Assembly (NCBI RefSeq): GCF_009797025.1
Contig: NZ_CP047027.1
Location: forward strand, 3,286,001-3,350,000
DNA: 64,000 nucleotides
Direction of reading: 5' to 3'
DNA from: Cellulophaga sp. L1A9
Lineage (GTDB): Bacteria > Bacteroidota > Bacteroidia > Flavobacteriales > Flavobacteriaceae
The notes under the pieces were generated by a model. It did not search any database. It saw only the letters and a list, made by a program, of their open reading frames with translations, and was not told where the DNA came from. Below are positions 17,090 to 24,647 of the stretch, in pieces; within the stretch, counting starts at the first letter, position 1; every line of letters starts with the position of its first letter. The translations under genes and the position numbers were made by a program.

Positions 17090-17184
17090 GGGAAAATAAT
17101 TTTTCTATTAAAGATCCCTATAAAAATAGCATTTTCTTTTATGCTAGCTACCACCGATTGTTTATTTTTACTTTTATGAGCGCA

Positions 17185-18477
17185 ATGAACATTCCAAAAA
17201 GTAGTTTCCCCCGTATCATAATTATAGGAGGAGGTTTTGCAGGTATTTCTTTAGCTAAAGAGCTAAGTAAGAAAGAAGTGCAAGTGTTACTTTTAGATAA
17301 AAATAACTACCACACTTTTCAACCTTTATTATATCAAGTATCTACAGGTGGTTTAGAACCAGATTCCATCGCATATCCTATTCGTAAAGTTTTAAAAGAT
17401 TATCCAAATTTCTTCTTTCGTTTGGCAAATGTAGAAGAAGTGATTCCAGAGAAGAATGAGTTGATTACCAATATTGGAGCCATTAATTATGATTATTTGG
17501 TCATGGCTACAGGTTCTGAAACTAATTTTTTTGGGAATAAAGAGATTGAAAAAAACGGAATGGTGATGAAGTCCATCCCGGAATCTTTGAATCTTAGGAG
17601 TTTAATTTTAGAAAACTTTGAGCAAGCCTTGCTTACCGATGACCTTCATCTAAGAGATGCACTCATGAATTTTGTGATTGTAGGTGGTGGTCCAACGGGT
17701 GTGGAGTTAGCAGGAGCATTGGCAGAAATTAAAAAAGGCATTTTACCAAAAGATTATCCAGATTTAGATACGCGAAGAGTGCAGATAAATTTAGTGCAAT
17801 CTGGAGACCGAATTCTAAAAGAGATGAGTGCGAAAGCCTCTAAGAAGGCAGAAGATTTTTTAGAAGAATTAGGCGTGCAAGTATGGAAGAATACTCGTGT
17901 AAAAAGTTACGACGGAAAATTAGCGACTACTCAAACTGATTTGTCTTTTGAAGCTGCAACACTTGTTTGGGCGGCTGGCGTAAAAGGGGCAGCCATAAAA
18001 GGCCTCGATGCAGAAGATTTGTTAATGCGCGGCAATCGTATTAAAGTGAATGAATTTAATCAAGTCATTGGACACAGCAATATATTTGCTGTAGGGGATG
18101 TTGCAGGAATGGAATTACCCGATTATCCTTGTGGGCATCCCATGATGGCGCAACCTGCAATGCAGCAAGGTAAAAATTTAGGTAAAAACTTAACATATTT
18201 GTTAGAGAATAAACCTTTAAAGCCCTTTGTCTATAAGGACAAAGGAAGTATGGCTACTATTGGCAGAAATAAAGCAGTGGTAGATTTAGATGCATATAAG
18301 TTTCAAGGTGTCTTTGCCTGGTTTGTTTGGATGTTTGTTCACTTATTCTTTTTAATAGGTTTTAGAAACCGTATGGTAGTATTTATCAATTGGGTATACA
18401 ATTATGTGCGTTTTGATCGGGAAGCACGTTTAATAATTAGGCCTTACAAGAGAGATTATACCATGTTTAAAGACTAA
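17185..18477 (+). CDS. ndh: Type II NADH dehydrogenase (NDH-2)
   Basis: A flavoprotein of about 430 residues. The FAD-binding motif IIIIGGGFAG is at the N-terminus, the NADH-binding motif FVIVGGGPTGVELAG follows mid-protein, and the FAD-proximal motif NIFAVGDVAG follows later. The C-terminus has the amphipathic membrane-anchoring stretch WFVWMFVHLFFLIGFRNR, typical of single-subunit NDH-2. It should oxidise NADH and reduce menaquinone at the inner face of the membrane without pumping protons. The open frame begins at 17158 and an ATG also occurs at 17176; the ATG at 17185 (MNIPKSSFPR) fits the family N-terminus best. It is divergent from the amidohydrolase gene. Confidence 0.9.
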   Translation: MNIPKSSFPRIIIIGGGFAGISLAKELSKKEVQVLLLDKNNYHTFQPLLYQVSTGGLEPDSIAYPIRKVLKDYPNFFFRLANVEEVIPEKNELITNIGAINYDYLVMATGSETNFFGNKEIEKNGMVMKSIPESLNLRSLILENFEQALLTDDLHLRDALMNFVIVGGGPTGVELAGALAEIKKGILPKDYPDLDTRRVQINLVQSGDRILKEMSAKASKKAEDFLEELGVQVWKNTRVKSYDGKLATTQTDLSFEAATLVWAAGVKGAAIKGLDAEDLLMRGNRIKVNEFNQVIGHSNIFAVGDVAGMELPDYPCGHPMMAQPAMQQGKNLGKNLTYLLENKPLKPFVYKDKGSMATIGRNKAVVDLDAYKFQGVFAWFVWMFVHLFFLIGFRNRMVVFINWVYNYVRFDREARLIIRPYKRDYTMFKD

Positions 18478-18595
18478 GGTTGATTGGTTTTTTTCGATAT
18501 ACTATGTTAATGTTAGGGTAATATTCTCTATAGCTCTATGATTATTAGTGGTTTTTAGTTACTTTTCTTGCGTTATGTTTCCTAAAACTACTACA

Positions 18596-19081
18596 ATGAT
18601 TAAATTATTACTACCTCTTACCTTTCTGTTAGGTGTAATTTGGGCACATGCTCAGGAAGAAACAATACCCAATAGTTTAGGCAGTTTTTCTATTTCTTCT
18701 ATCGGGTATGCTAATTTCGCCAATGATGAACAGCACTCTAGTTTTATTATGGACTGGAAGATTAATGAAAAAAATGCATTGATGTTAAGAGGGTATTATG
18801 ATACCAATGCGATGGGAGACGTTTTTAAACCTCAATTGCTATTTCGTAAGCCTATTCTAGGAAAGCTTAGTATATTAACAGGGGCGGAAATGATTATGGA
18901 GCGTAATATTGTGGGTGGCGCAAACAGCACCATGAACTTTAGTGCTATGAATGGCCTAAGTTATGAGGTACAGGAAAATTTATTGATAGAACTCATGAGC
19001 GAAACTATAATAGGGAAGCAGAATTTTAATAATAATTACAATAGCAGTTTAATAAAGCTAGGAACAACCTTAAAATTTTAA
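18596..19081 (+). CDS. Exported beta-barrel-like protein
   Basis: The frame is open from 18548, but the ATG at 18596 (MIKLLLPLTFLLG) begins a signal peptide that ends AHA before QEE, giving 161 residues. The mature part has alternating polar and hydrophobic strands (SSFIMDWKINEKNALMLRGY, then LSILTGAEMIMERN) and ends in a terminal phenylalanine (LGTTLKF), the hallmark of outer-membrane barrels. It is probably a small outer-membrane barrel of about eight strands; I do not recognise a family. The stop lies two bases before the convergent xerD stop, with no room for a terminator. Confidence 0.7.
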   Translation: MIKLLLPLTFLLGVIWAHAQEETIPNSLGSFSISSIGYANFANDEQHSSFIMDWKINEKNALMLRGYYDTNAMGDVFKPQLLFRKPILGKLSILTGAEMIMERNIVGGANSTMNFSAMNGLSYEVQENLLIELMSETIIGKQNFNNNYNSSLIKLGTTLKF

Positions 19082-19083
19082 AG

Positions 19084-19980
19084 TTACTTTCTTGGATGAA
19101 ACTCATTAAGTACTTGAGCCAAATGAGACCGGTCTACATGCATGTAAACTTCCGTAGTCGTAATACTTTCGTGTCCTAACATTTGTTGAATAGCTCTCAA
19201 ATCTGCTCCATTTTCTAATAAATGTGTAGCAAATGAATGTCTAAAGGTATGCGGACTAATGGTTTTCTTTAAATCTATTTTTACAGCTAGTTGTTTTATG
19301 ATGGTAAAAATCATGGCCCTAGTCAATTGTTTTCCTCTTCTATTAAGAAACAAGATATCTTCAAATCCTTTTTGAATGTTTAAGTGGACTCTAATTTCAT
19401 TTTTATATAAGGAGATGTATTTTTTGTTGATGTCGCTAATGGGTACAAAACGCTGCTTATCACCTTTACCCGTAACCTTGATAAAGTCTTCTTCAAAAAA
19501 CAAATCAGAAATTTTAAGGTTGATGAGTTCTGATACCCTAACGCCGCAACCATACAGGGTTTCTAGAATAGCTCTGTTCCGCTCTCCTTCAGGGGTAGAC
19601 AGATTTATAGCTGCTATCAAATCATTAATTTCATCTTCAGAAAGGGTGTCTGGTAATTTTCTGCCCGTTTTAGGAGACTCTATCAGCTCTAACGGGTTGT
19701 CTGTTCTATAGTCCTCAAAAACTAAGTAGTTAAAAAAGCTTTTCAAGCCCGAAATTATCCGAGCTTGAGAACGTGGATTTACATCTTTAGAAATTTCATA
19801 AACAAATTGCTGAACAATGTGCTTGTCTATTTTAATAGGAGAAGTAACAATCTTATTCGTTTCTAAAAATAAAAGTAGTTTTTGTAGGTCTAAAGAATAG
19901 CTACTGATAGAATTTTCAGAAAGGCCACGCTCTATTTTTAAATAGTTTTGATAATCATTCAATGCATTGTTCCATTTCAT
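19084..19980 (-). CDS. xerD: Tyrosine recombinase XerD
   Basis: A full-length 298-residue XerC/XerD recombinase. The N-terminal SAM-like core-binding domain covers about 1-88, and the catalytic domain follows with Arg148 (GCGVRVSEL), Lys172 (TGKGDK), His244 and Arg247 (HTFRH), His270 (LGH) and nucleophile Tyr279 (EVYM). All six catalytic residues are present. It should act with XerC, or alone, at dif to resolve chromosome dimers. There is no neighbouring integrase target, cargo or repeats, so this is the housekeeping enzyme and not a mobile-element integrase. It lies a few genes from aroQ, a frequent neighbour in flavobacteria. Confidence 0.93.
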   Translation of the reverse strand: MKWNNALNDYQNYLKIERGLSENSISSYSLDLQKLLLFLETNKIVTSPIKIDKHIVQQFVYEISKDVNPRSQARIISGLKSFFNYLVFEDYRTDNPLELIESPKTGRKLPDTLSEDEINDLIAAINLSTPEGERNRAILETLYGCGVRVSELINLKISDLFFEEDFIKVTGKGDKQRFVPISDINKKYISLYKNEIRVHLNIQKGFEDILFLNRRGKQLTRAMIFTIIKQLAVKIDLKKTISPHTFRHSFATHLLENGADLRAIQQMLGHESITTTEVYMHVDRSHLAQVLNEFHPRK

Positions 19981-20164
19981 ACGTTAAATGTACCTGAAAA
20001 ATTGGGTTAAAAACAAACTTTTTTTTAGCATCTAATGACTTGATTTTGTGTATTTTGATAAAATAATTTAGATATTTTGTCTATTTCGTAGAAAATACTT
20101 TAAAATAAAATGTAATTCTCATCGTTTTTACTTTTAAATATAACATAAACAAAAACTTAAAATT

Positions 20165-20695
20165 ATGAAAAAAGTGTTTTTAATTGCTGCTATGGCTTTA
20201 TTTGGATTTGGTGTTCAGGCACAAGATGAAAATGGTGGCGGTCAAACAGACATGGGTAGTTGGTTAATTGAAGCGAATACTGGTTTCGGAGCAGCTGCAG
20301 GATCAAATACCGCATTCTCTTTAACTTCAGTTGATGGAGATACCTCATGGTCTATTGGTGCTGAAGGTGGTTATTTTGTTGCAGATGATCTAGCGGTAAA
20401 AGTTGGTCTTGGTTATTCAGATACTACTATTGGCCTTTTAGATTATAGTTCTTTTAATTACAAAATTGGCGCTAAATACTATATCTCAAGTATGATTCCT
20501 GTTCAGGTTGATTATGCAGGTTCAAGTATTAAAGATGCTGATGAAAACCCTAGTTATATTGGTTTACAAGGTGGTTATGCTATCTTTTTAGGTCAGAATG
20601 TTAGCATCGAGCCAGGTCTACGTTACAACGTTGCTTTGAATGATTTTTATGAAGATGCATTACAATTCAACGTTGGTTTTGCATTACATTTTTAA
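20165..20695 (+). CDS. Outer-membrane beta-barrel protein
   Basis: A 176-residue protein with a signal peptide (1-19, ending VQA before QDE). The mature protein shows about eight amphipathic strands separated by acidic turns (SWSIGAEGGYFVADDLAVKV, then GLQGGYAIFLG) and a C-terminal strand ending in phenylalanine (NVGFALHF), as in small OmpW/OprF-like barrels. It has its own terminator. The gene is read from a 184-base intergenic stretch shared with xerD, where two TATTTTG boxes (20051-20057 and 20073-20079) resemble -7 elements one base too short. Such small barrels are often abundant; function is unknown. Confidence 0.82.
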   Translation: MKKVFLIAAMALFGFGVQAQDENGGGQTDMGSWLIEANTGFGAAAGSNTAFSLTSVDGDTSWSIGAEGGYFVADDLAVKVGLGYSDTTIGLLDYSSFNYKIGAKYYISSMIPVQVDYAGSSIKDADENPSYIGLQGGYAIFLGQNVSIEPGLRYNVALNDFYEDALQFNVGFALHF

Positions 20696-20716
20696 GAATA
20701 CACGAGTTTAAATAGT

Positions 20717-20746
20717 AAAGGAAGCCAATTGGCTTCCTTTTTTTTA
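20717..20746 (+). terminator. Terminator of the first barrel gene
   Basis: AAAGGAAGCC (20717-20726) pairs perfectly with GGCTTCCTTT (20731-20740) over an AATT loop, followed by a T-run to 20745. It lies 22 bases past the stop codon. Confidence 0.92.
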
Positions 20747-20822
20747 CATAAAACTGAAGGATAAATTTTGCAGTGTTGGCTAAAAAAAATAGCTTTGATT
20801 TCTTAATGGAAAACTAGAGATA

Positions 20823-21287
20823 ATGAAAAGAATAGCAACATTTGTACTTGTAGTATGTGTATTCGGATGGTCGCAATTACATGCACAATCGGATTATAAA
20901 ACGGCGGTAGGCTTAGGAATAGATTTTGGTTCAGGGCAAACTTATGTTGGTCCTAGTGCTAAATATTTCTTAGCTCCCGATACGGCTATTGAAGCTGATG
21001 TATTATTCGCAAGTGGCTCTACATTGATTCAGGCATTCTATGAATATCATGGACCTATAGAAGGTGCCGATGGTTTAAAATGGTATGCAGGAGTAGGACC
21101 AGGGATTACTTTATATGACGGAGGATCTAATTTTTTAGTACGCCCGATGGTAGGTTTAGATCTTAAATTTAATACAGTTCCTTTAGCGCTTACCTTTGAT
21201 TGGAGGCCTGCTTTAGGCTTTAACGGAGATGGTAGTGAATTTGAAGCTGCTAGATTCGGTCTAGGATTTAGATACGTTTTAGACTAA
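20823..21287 (+). CDS. Small outer-membrane protein
   Basis: A 154-residue protein with a signal peptide (1-21, ending LHA before QSD). The mature part is rich in glycine and aromatic residues and reads as amphipathic strands (AVGLGIDFGSGQTYVGPSAK, then LKWYAGVGPGITLY). It ends in RFGLGFRYVLD, so the terminal residue is aspartate and not aromatic. The general pattern is that of a small eight-stranded barrel; no precise family is recognised. It is separated from the preceding barrel gene by a terminator, so it is transcribed on its own, and is followed by a bidirectional terminator. Confidence 0.78.
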   Translation: MKRIATFVLVVCVFGWSQLHAQSDYKTAVGLGIDFGSGQTYVGPSAKYFLAPDTAIEADVLFASGSTLIQAFYEYHGPIEGADGLKWYAGVGPGITLYDGGSNFLVRPMVGLDLKFNTVPLALTFDWRPALGFNGDGSEFEAARFGLGFRYVLD

Positions 21288-21300
21288 AATTGATTAAACA

Positions 21301-21336
21301 AAAAAAGCCGAGAGTAGAAATACCCTCGGCTTTTTT
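21301..21336 (+). terminator. Bidirectional terminator between convergent genes
   Basis: GCCGAG (21307-21312) pairs with CTCGGC (21325-21330), flanked by six A on the left and six T on the right. It can end both the rightward barrel gene and the leftward TM2 gene. Confidence 0.9.
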
Positions 21337-21352
21337 ATGCTTTATATTGTGA

Positions 21353-21685
21353 TTAAAAATTATCTGTAAGGATATTAATTAAATCAACAATAGCCCAAAT
21401 TCCTAATCCACCTAATGTTAGGATAAATAGGATGTTCCAACCAGCTGGTTTCTTTGCATACCAACGGTGTGCAGCAAAAATTCCTAAAAAGAACCAAAAT
21501 GCTACTGCTACCCATTTGTCATAACCTGCTGCAGCGGCTGCAGGAGTAAATAATTCTGATTCAGAATCATTATTAATCGTCGTGCTTTGTTCTGTAGTAG
21601 CAGCTCTTTTTACAGGAAAAGATGCTTCAACTGTAGAAAATGCGATTAAGAAAAAGAAAACTGGTAAAAATAATTTTAATCTCAT
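21353..21685 (-). CDS. TM2 domain protein with signal peptide
   Basis: The frame extends to 21712, but the ATG at 21685 (MRLKLFLPVFFFLIAF) begins a normal signal peptide and is preferred, giving 110 residues. After a short polar and alanine-rich segment, the C-terminal half is a TM2 domain: helix KWVAVAFWFFLGIFAAHRWY, a turn with KKPAGW, then helix NILFILTLGGLGIWAIVDL with the typical W.I.D ending. TM2 proteins are small two-helix membrane proteins of uncertain function. A TATATTTG element (reverse strand, 21710-21717) lies 25 bases ahead of this start. It is divergent from the 291-residue exported protein. Confidence 0.85.
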   Translation of the reverse strand: MRLKLFLPVFFFLIAFSTVEASFPVKRAATTEQSTTINNDSESELFTPAAAAAGYDKWVAVAFWFFLGIFAAHRWYAKKPAGWNILFILTLGGLGIWAIVDLINILTDNF

Positions 21686-21694
21686 ATTTAAGTA

Positions 21695-21717
21695 TATTTT
21701 TGGTTTCCTCAAATATA
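21695..21717. promoter_or_regulatory. Interleaved divergent -7 elements
   Basis: TATTTTTG (21695-21702) reads rightward, 28 bases before the ATG at 21730. TATATTTG (reverse complement of 21710-21717) reads leftward, 25 bases before the ATG at 21685. Both match TAnnTTTG exactly, but neither has a TTG at the best spacing. If both are used, the polymerase footprints overlap and initiation would be mutually exclusive. Confidence 0.4.
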
Positions 21718-21729
21718 ATATTTTAAAAG

Positions 21730-22605
21730 ATGTATAAATATTTTCTTACAATTTTTTTGAATCTTTTTTCTATAAGTTTGCTCGTAGCCCAAGACGAACA
21801 AGAGTATTTAGGCGTTCTTAAACTGAATGATAGTTCTTTTATATCCTATAGATTAAATTTTGAAATCCTAAAAGATAATACGGTAAAAGGCTATTCAGTG
21901 ACAAATATGGGAGGTGCGCACGAAACTAAATCTTATGTAGAAGGCTTATATGATGCTAAAGAAAAAGTATTAACTTTTAATGAAACAGGAATTGAATACA
22001 CAAAATCTGATATTACAACGTATGATTTTTGTTATGTTCATTTTACAGGAAAACTTAAGAATTCTAATGGGCAGCAAATGTTAGAAGGGCCTTTTTTAGG
22101 GAAGTATAGTGATGGTGTAGCCTGCATTAATGGGGATATTATGGTAAAAAACATGGAGAAGATTGAAAAAATTGCAAAAAAAGCAGATAAAAAAATTCAG
22201 CGCTCCAATAAAATAGCAGATAGCATAAAGCAAAAGATTGATGTCATGAATCTTATTGATTTAAATGGTTTGAATGTTTTAAAGGCAGATGAAAAAACCA
22301 CCATGTTTTCTAAAGACGCATCAATGAAAGTAACTATTTGGGATGCGGGAAAGTTAGACGGAGATAAAATTTCTATATTCTACAATGGAAAGAATATCAT
22401 TAATAACCATGCCATACAGAAGAACAAAAAGGTCATTACCTTAAAATTACAAAAAGGAGAAAACTTACTAAAGTTTAGAGCAGATAATGTAGGGCAAATA
22501 GCACCTAATACTGCAAAAATTGAAATTACTTTAGGGGATAAAACAATTGATCTTTTGAGCAATTTAAAAAAAGACGAATATACTTCGGTGATCGTAGTTC
22601 ATTAG
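21730..22605 (+). CDS. Exported protein of unknown function
   Basis: A 291-residue protein with a signal peptide (1-20, ending LVA before QDE). An N-terminal beta-rich region (EYLGVLKLNDSSFISYRL, NMGGAHETKSY) covers about 25-135, a basic coiled stretch with many lysines covers about 137-175, and a C-terminal module (about 200-291) has the pattern WDAGKLDGDKISIFYNGK and later LKLQKGENLLKFRADNVG. That C-terminal module looks like one appended to various flavobacterial envelope proteins, and may bind ligand or peptidoglycan; this is a guess. The gene has its own terminator and a possible -7 element upstream. Confidence 0.72.
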   Translation: MYKYFLTIFLNLFSISLLVAQDEQEYLGVLKLNDSSFISYRLNFEILKDNTVKGYSVTNMGGAHETKSYVEGLYDAKEKVLTFNETGIEYTKSDITTYDFCYVHFTGKLKNSNGQQMLEGPFLGKYSDGVACINGDIMVKNMEKIEKIAKKADKKIQRSNKIADSIKQKIDVMNLIDLNGLNVLKADEKTTMFSKDASMKVTIWDAGKLDGDKISIFYNGKNIINNHAIQKNKKVITLKLQKGENLLKFRADNVGQIAPNTAKIEITLGDKTIDLLSNLKKDEYTSVIVVH

Positions 22606-22630
22606 AATATGACCCTATATATGCATTAAC

Positions 22631-22658
22631 AAGCAGAAGATACTCTTCTGCTTTTTTT
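22631..22658 (+). terminator. Terminator after the 291-residue exported protein
   Basis: AAGCAGAAGA (22631-22640) pairs with TCTTCTGCTT (22644-22653) over a three-base loop, then continues into a T-run to 22658. Confidence 0.92.
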
Positions 22659-22777
22659 ATGCCTTTTTAATTATTATTTTAGCAGAATGAAATGAACCTA
22701 GGCAAAAAGCACTAGCAGCTTTATTGTTGATTGGCGAATTACCTCAGACCAATAAAAAAACAACTAACAACTACCTG

Positions 22778-23191
22778 ATGAAAATACTAATACTTAACGG
22801 TCCAAATTTAAACCTCTTAGGCAAACGTGAACCAGAAATATATGGTTCGGATACTTTTGAAGATTATTTTGTTAAGCTTCAGTTTAAGTTTAAGGATATA
22901 GAGTTAGAATATTTTCAATCGAATATTGAGGGCGAACTTATCGGAAAAATCCAAGAAGTAGGTTTTTCATACGACGGTATCGTATTAAACGCTGCTGCTT
23001 ATACCCATACGTCTATAGGAATTGGCGATGCTATAAAAGCAGTAACCACACCTGTTATAGAAGTACATATCTCTAATACGCATAAGCGAGAGAAATTTAG
23101 ACATGTTTCTTATATATCACCGGTTGCCAAAGGTGTTATCTTAGGTTTTGGTTTACAGAGCTATGATTTAGCCATACAGAGTTTTTTATAG
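22778..23191 (+). CDS. aroQ: Type II 3-dehydroquinate dehydratase
   Basis: The frame opens at 22724, but the ATG at 22778 gives the canonical start MKILILNGPNLNLLG and 138 residues, close to the usual 140-150. Type II active-site features are present: Tyr22 in EIYG, Asn71 in NAAAYTHTS, His97 in EVHISN and Arg108 in the KFRH segment. It converts 3-dehydroquinate to 3-dehydroshikimate in the shikimate pathway for aromatic amino acids, as a dodecamer in the cytoplasm. Its neighbours are unrelated, apart from xerD a few genes away. No terminator with a clear T-run follows. Confidence 0.94.
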   Translation: MKILILNGPNLNLLGKREPEIYGSDTFEDYFVKLQFKFKDIELEYFQSNIEGELIGKIQEVGFSYDGIVLNAAAYTHTSIGIGDAIKAVTTPVIEVHISNTHKREKFRHVSYISPVAKGVILGFGLQSYDLAIQSFL

Positions 23192-23495
23192 ATCACCTTT
23201 GTTTTTAGTAGCTTTGATGAGCCTTTTGTAGTCACTAGTTTTTTTTTATAGCCAGAAAAAATAATAATAAACCCTATAGTAGAATAGAATCCTGTAGCAC
23301 CTATTTTAGCAGCGTAGTCCTAAATAAACTACAATAATGCATGTAGGTTTATTTCTTTAGTAAAATTCTCCCAAACGGTTAAATCAACTTATTAATAGTG
23401 ACCAAAGGCAATAAAGCCGATTCCTTATACGAAGGCTTTATGTAAAAAGGTATAGGAGTGTCTAGAGGTTTTAGCGCTGTACATATTTTTCAGAG
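23192..23495. other. 304-base non-coding stretch with two inverted repeats
   Basis: This convergent gap between aroQ and the leftward zinc-ribbon gene holds no credible coding frame. AAATAAACTACA (23322-23333) pairs, with one bulged base, with TGTAGGTTTATTT (23342-23354). ATAAAGCC (23411-23418) pairs with GGCTTTAT (23434-23441). Neither is GC-rich nor followed by a long T-run, so they are weak terminator candidates at best. Confidence 0.5.
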
Positions 23496-24179
23496 CTATT
23501 TTTTAATTTCTGTTATGTATCCTGAAAATTTCTGAGAAGGGTAATCGTGTGCAAATAATCCTCTGGTTTTAAATTGTTTTAGAGATGCTTTTAACGTTTC
23601 TCGGGTAAACTTAGATGCTGCTAAATCAAAATTAGCATCGCCTTCTGTAGCAAAAATTTCATGACGTTGTACCCAAATAGAATCAGCTTCAATTTTTTTG
23701 ACTAAAAACCAAGTGGTACCATTATCGATAACATTATTGCTGTCTGTAGTGGTGTATAAGACCATTACTTTTTCCCCTACATGTACTTTTTCAATAGCAT
23801 TTGTTTCGTCAATATAGCTCTCCTCTTCATACAAGTTATAACTTATGGCAGCAGAGATAAGTATAAGGGGTAGAATTATTAAAGAATAGAACCATTTATT
23901 GAAGCTTAGCTTTTTAGGCTCTAGTTTTAGGTTGCTTTTTTCGGTGAGGTAATACTGATCAATTTCATCGGTCCATAGTACGGGAGCAATTTCTGATTGT
24001 GTATTATCGCAGAAAAGTATGCCACTAACTTTAGTGGTTATTTTTTTTGAAAATGAAGTTTCTATTCTTTTCTGATAAAAAAGGAGTTCTAAGCAATTAG
24101 AAGTTCCACAACCAGGACATTTACTCGGTATTTGTTTTTTTCCAACCGGATCGTGGTACTCTGTAACCTTATAATACAT
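23496..24179 (-). CDS. Membrane protein with N-terminal zinc ribbon
   Basis: A 227-residue protein that is not recognised as a family. The N-terminus has a zinc-ribbon half CPGCGTSNC (Cys21, Cys24, Cys29), and a further cysteine occurs in ILFCDNTQ, so a metal site is plausible. One membrane helix at about 92-112 (WFYSLIILPLILISAAISY) separates a cytoplasmic N-terminal half from a C-terminal half of about 110 residues with the strand VGEKVMVLYTTTDSN. No signal peptide is present. It is transcribed alone, separated from the DUF3817 gene by a terminator. Confidence 0.7.
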   Translation of the reverse strand: MYYKVTEYHDPVGKKQIPSKCPGCGTSNCLELLFYQKRIETSFSKKITTKVSGILFCDNTQSEIAPVLWTDEIDQYYLTEKSNLKLEPKKLSFNKWFYSLIILPLILISAAISYNLYEEESYIDETNAIEKVHVGEKVMVLYTTTDSNNVIDNGTTWFLVKKIEADSIWVQRHEIFATEGDANFDLAASKFTRETLKASLKQFKTRGLFAHDYPSQKFSGYITEIKK

Positions 24180-24224
24180 AACGTGTTCTTTTAATTCATT
24201 GTAACAAAGATGTTGTATTTATTA

Positions 24225-24258
24225 AAAGAGAAAACCCCTGATAACAGGGGTTTTAAAA
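24225..24258 (-). terminator. Terminator of the lpdA-DUF3817 unit
   Basis: AAAACCCCTG (24231-24240) pairs perfectly with CAGGGGTTTT (24245-24254) over an ATAA loop. It lies 35 bases past the DUF3817 stop and has T-rich sequence on the minus-strand side. Confidence 0.85.
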
Positions 24259-24289
24259 TAAGGTTTAGGGTGATATGCTGCTTTTTTTT

Positions 24290-24574
24290 TTAAGCTTCCA
24301 ATGGCTTTAAGTATTTTTTGTCAATATAAAACGTAGCAAATGGGAGTAGTGAGGCAACCAGTAAAATGAGTAACCTTTTAAATCCCCATTTCCTTTCATA
24401 GCAAAACAATACCGCTAACACACAATAAGCGATAAATAAGAAGCCATGTGCGTAACCTATATAAATATTAGGTTCTGGTATGTCTGCTAAATATTTTAAG
24501 GGCATTCCTACTCCAAATAAGAGCAAGTAAGATATTCCCTCTAAAATTGCGGTAAGACTAAATAGTTTCAGCAT
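24290..24574 (-). CDS. DUF3817 membrane protein
   Basis: The frame extends to 24616, but the ATG at 24574 (MLKLFSLTAILEG) fits the family and yields 94 residues. Three membrane helices are visible: FSLTAILEGISYLLLF, a middle helix with YIGYAHGFLFIAYCVLAV, and RLLILLVASLLPFATFYID. The EGISYLLL and GYAHG...Y motifs and the FYID ending identify DUF3817, also seen as a domain fused to some MFS-type or lactate-transport proteins. Function is unknown. It follows lpdA by 73 bases on the same strand and shares its terminator. Confidence 0.88.
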   Translation of the reverse strand: MLKLFSLTAILEGISYLLLFGVGMPLKYLADIPEPNIYIGYAHGFLFIAYCVLAVLFCYERKWGFKRLLILLVASLLPFATFYIDKKYLKPLEA

Positions 24575-24647
24575 ATTTTTATAGTGTATAGTATAAAAAA
24601 TGCCGTGGGTTAACACAGCATTTATTTATTTACTTTTTGGAATTATA

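Noticed and set aside
19084..19980. Mobile-element integrase
   Set aside because: Length, full catalytic set and housekeeping neighbours fit XerD; no att sites, cargo genes or direct repeats are visible.
23411..23441. Inverted repeat taken as an aroQ terminator
   Set aside because: The stem is eight base pairs and is not followed by a T-run; it is also more than 200 bases past the stop.
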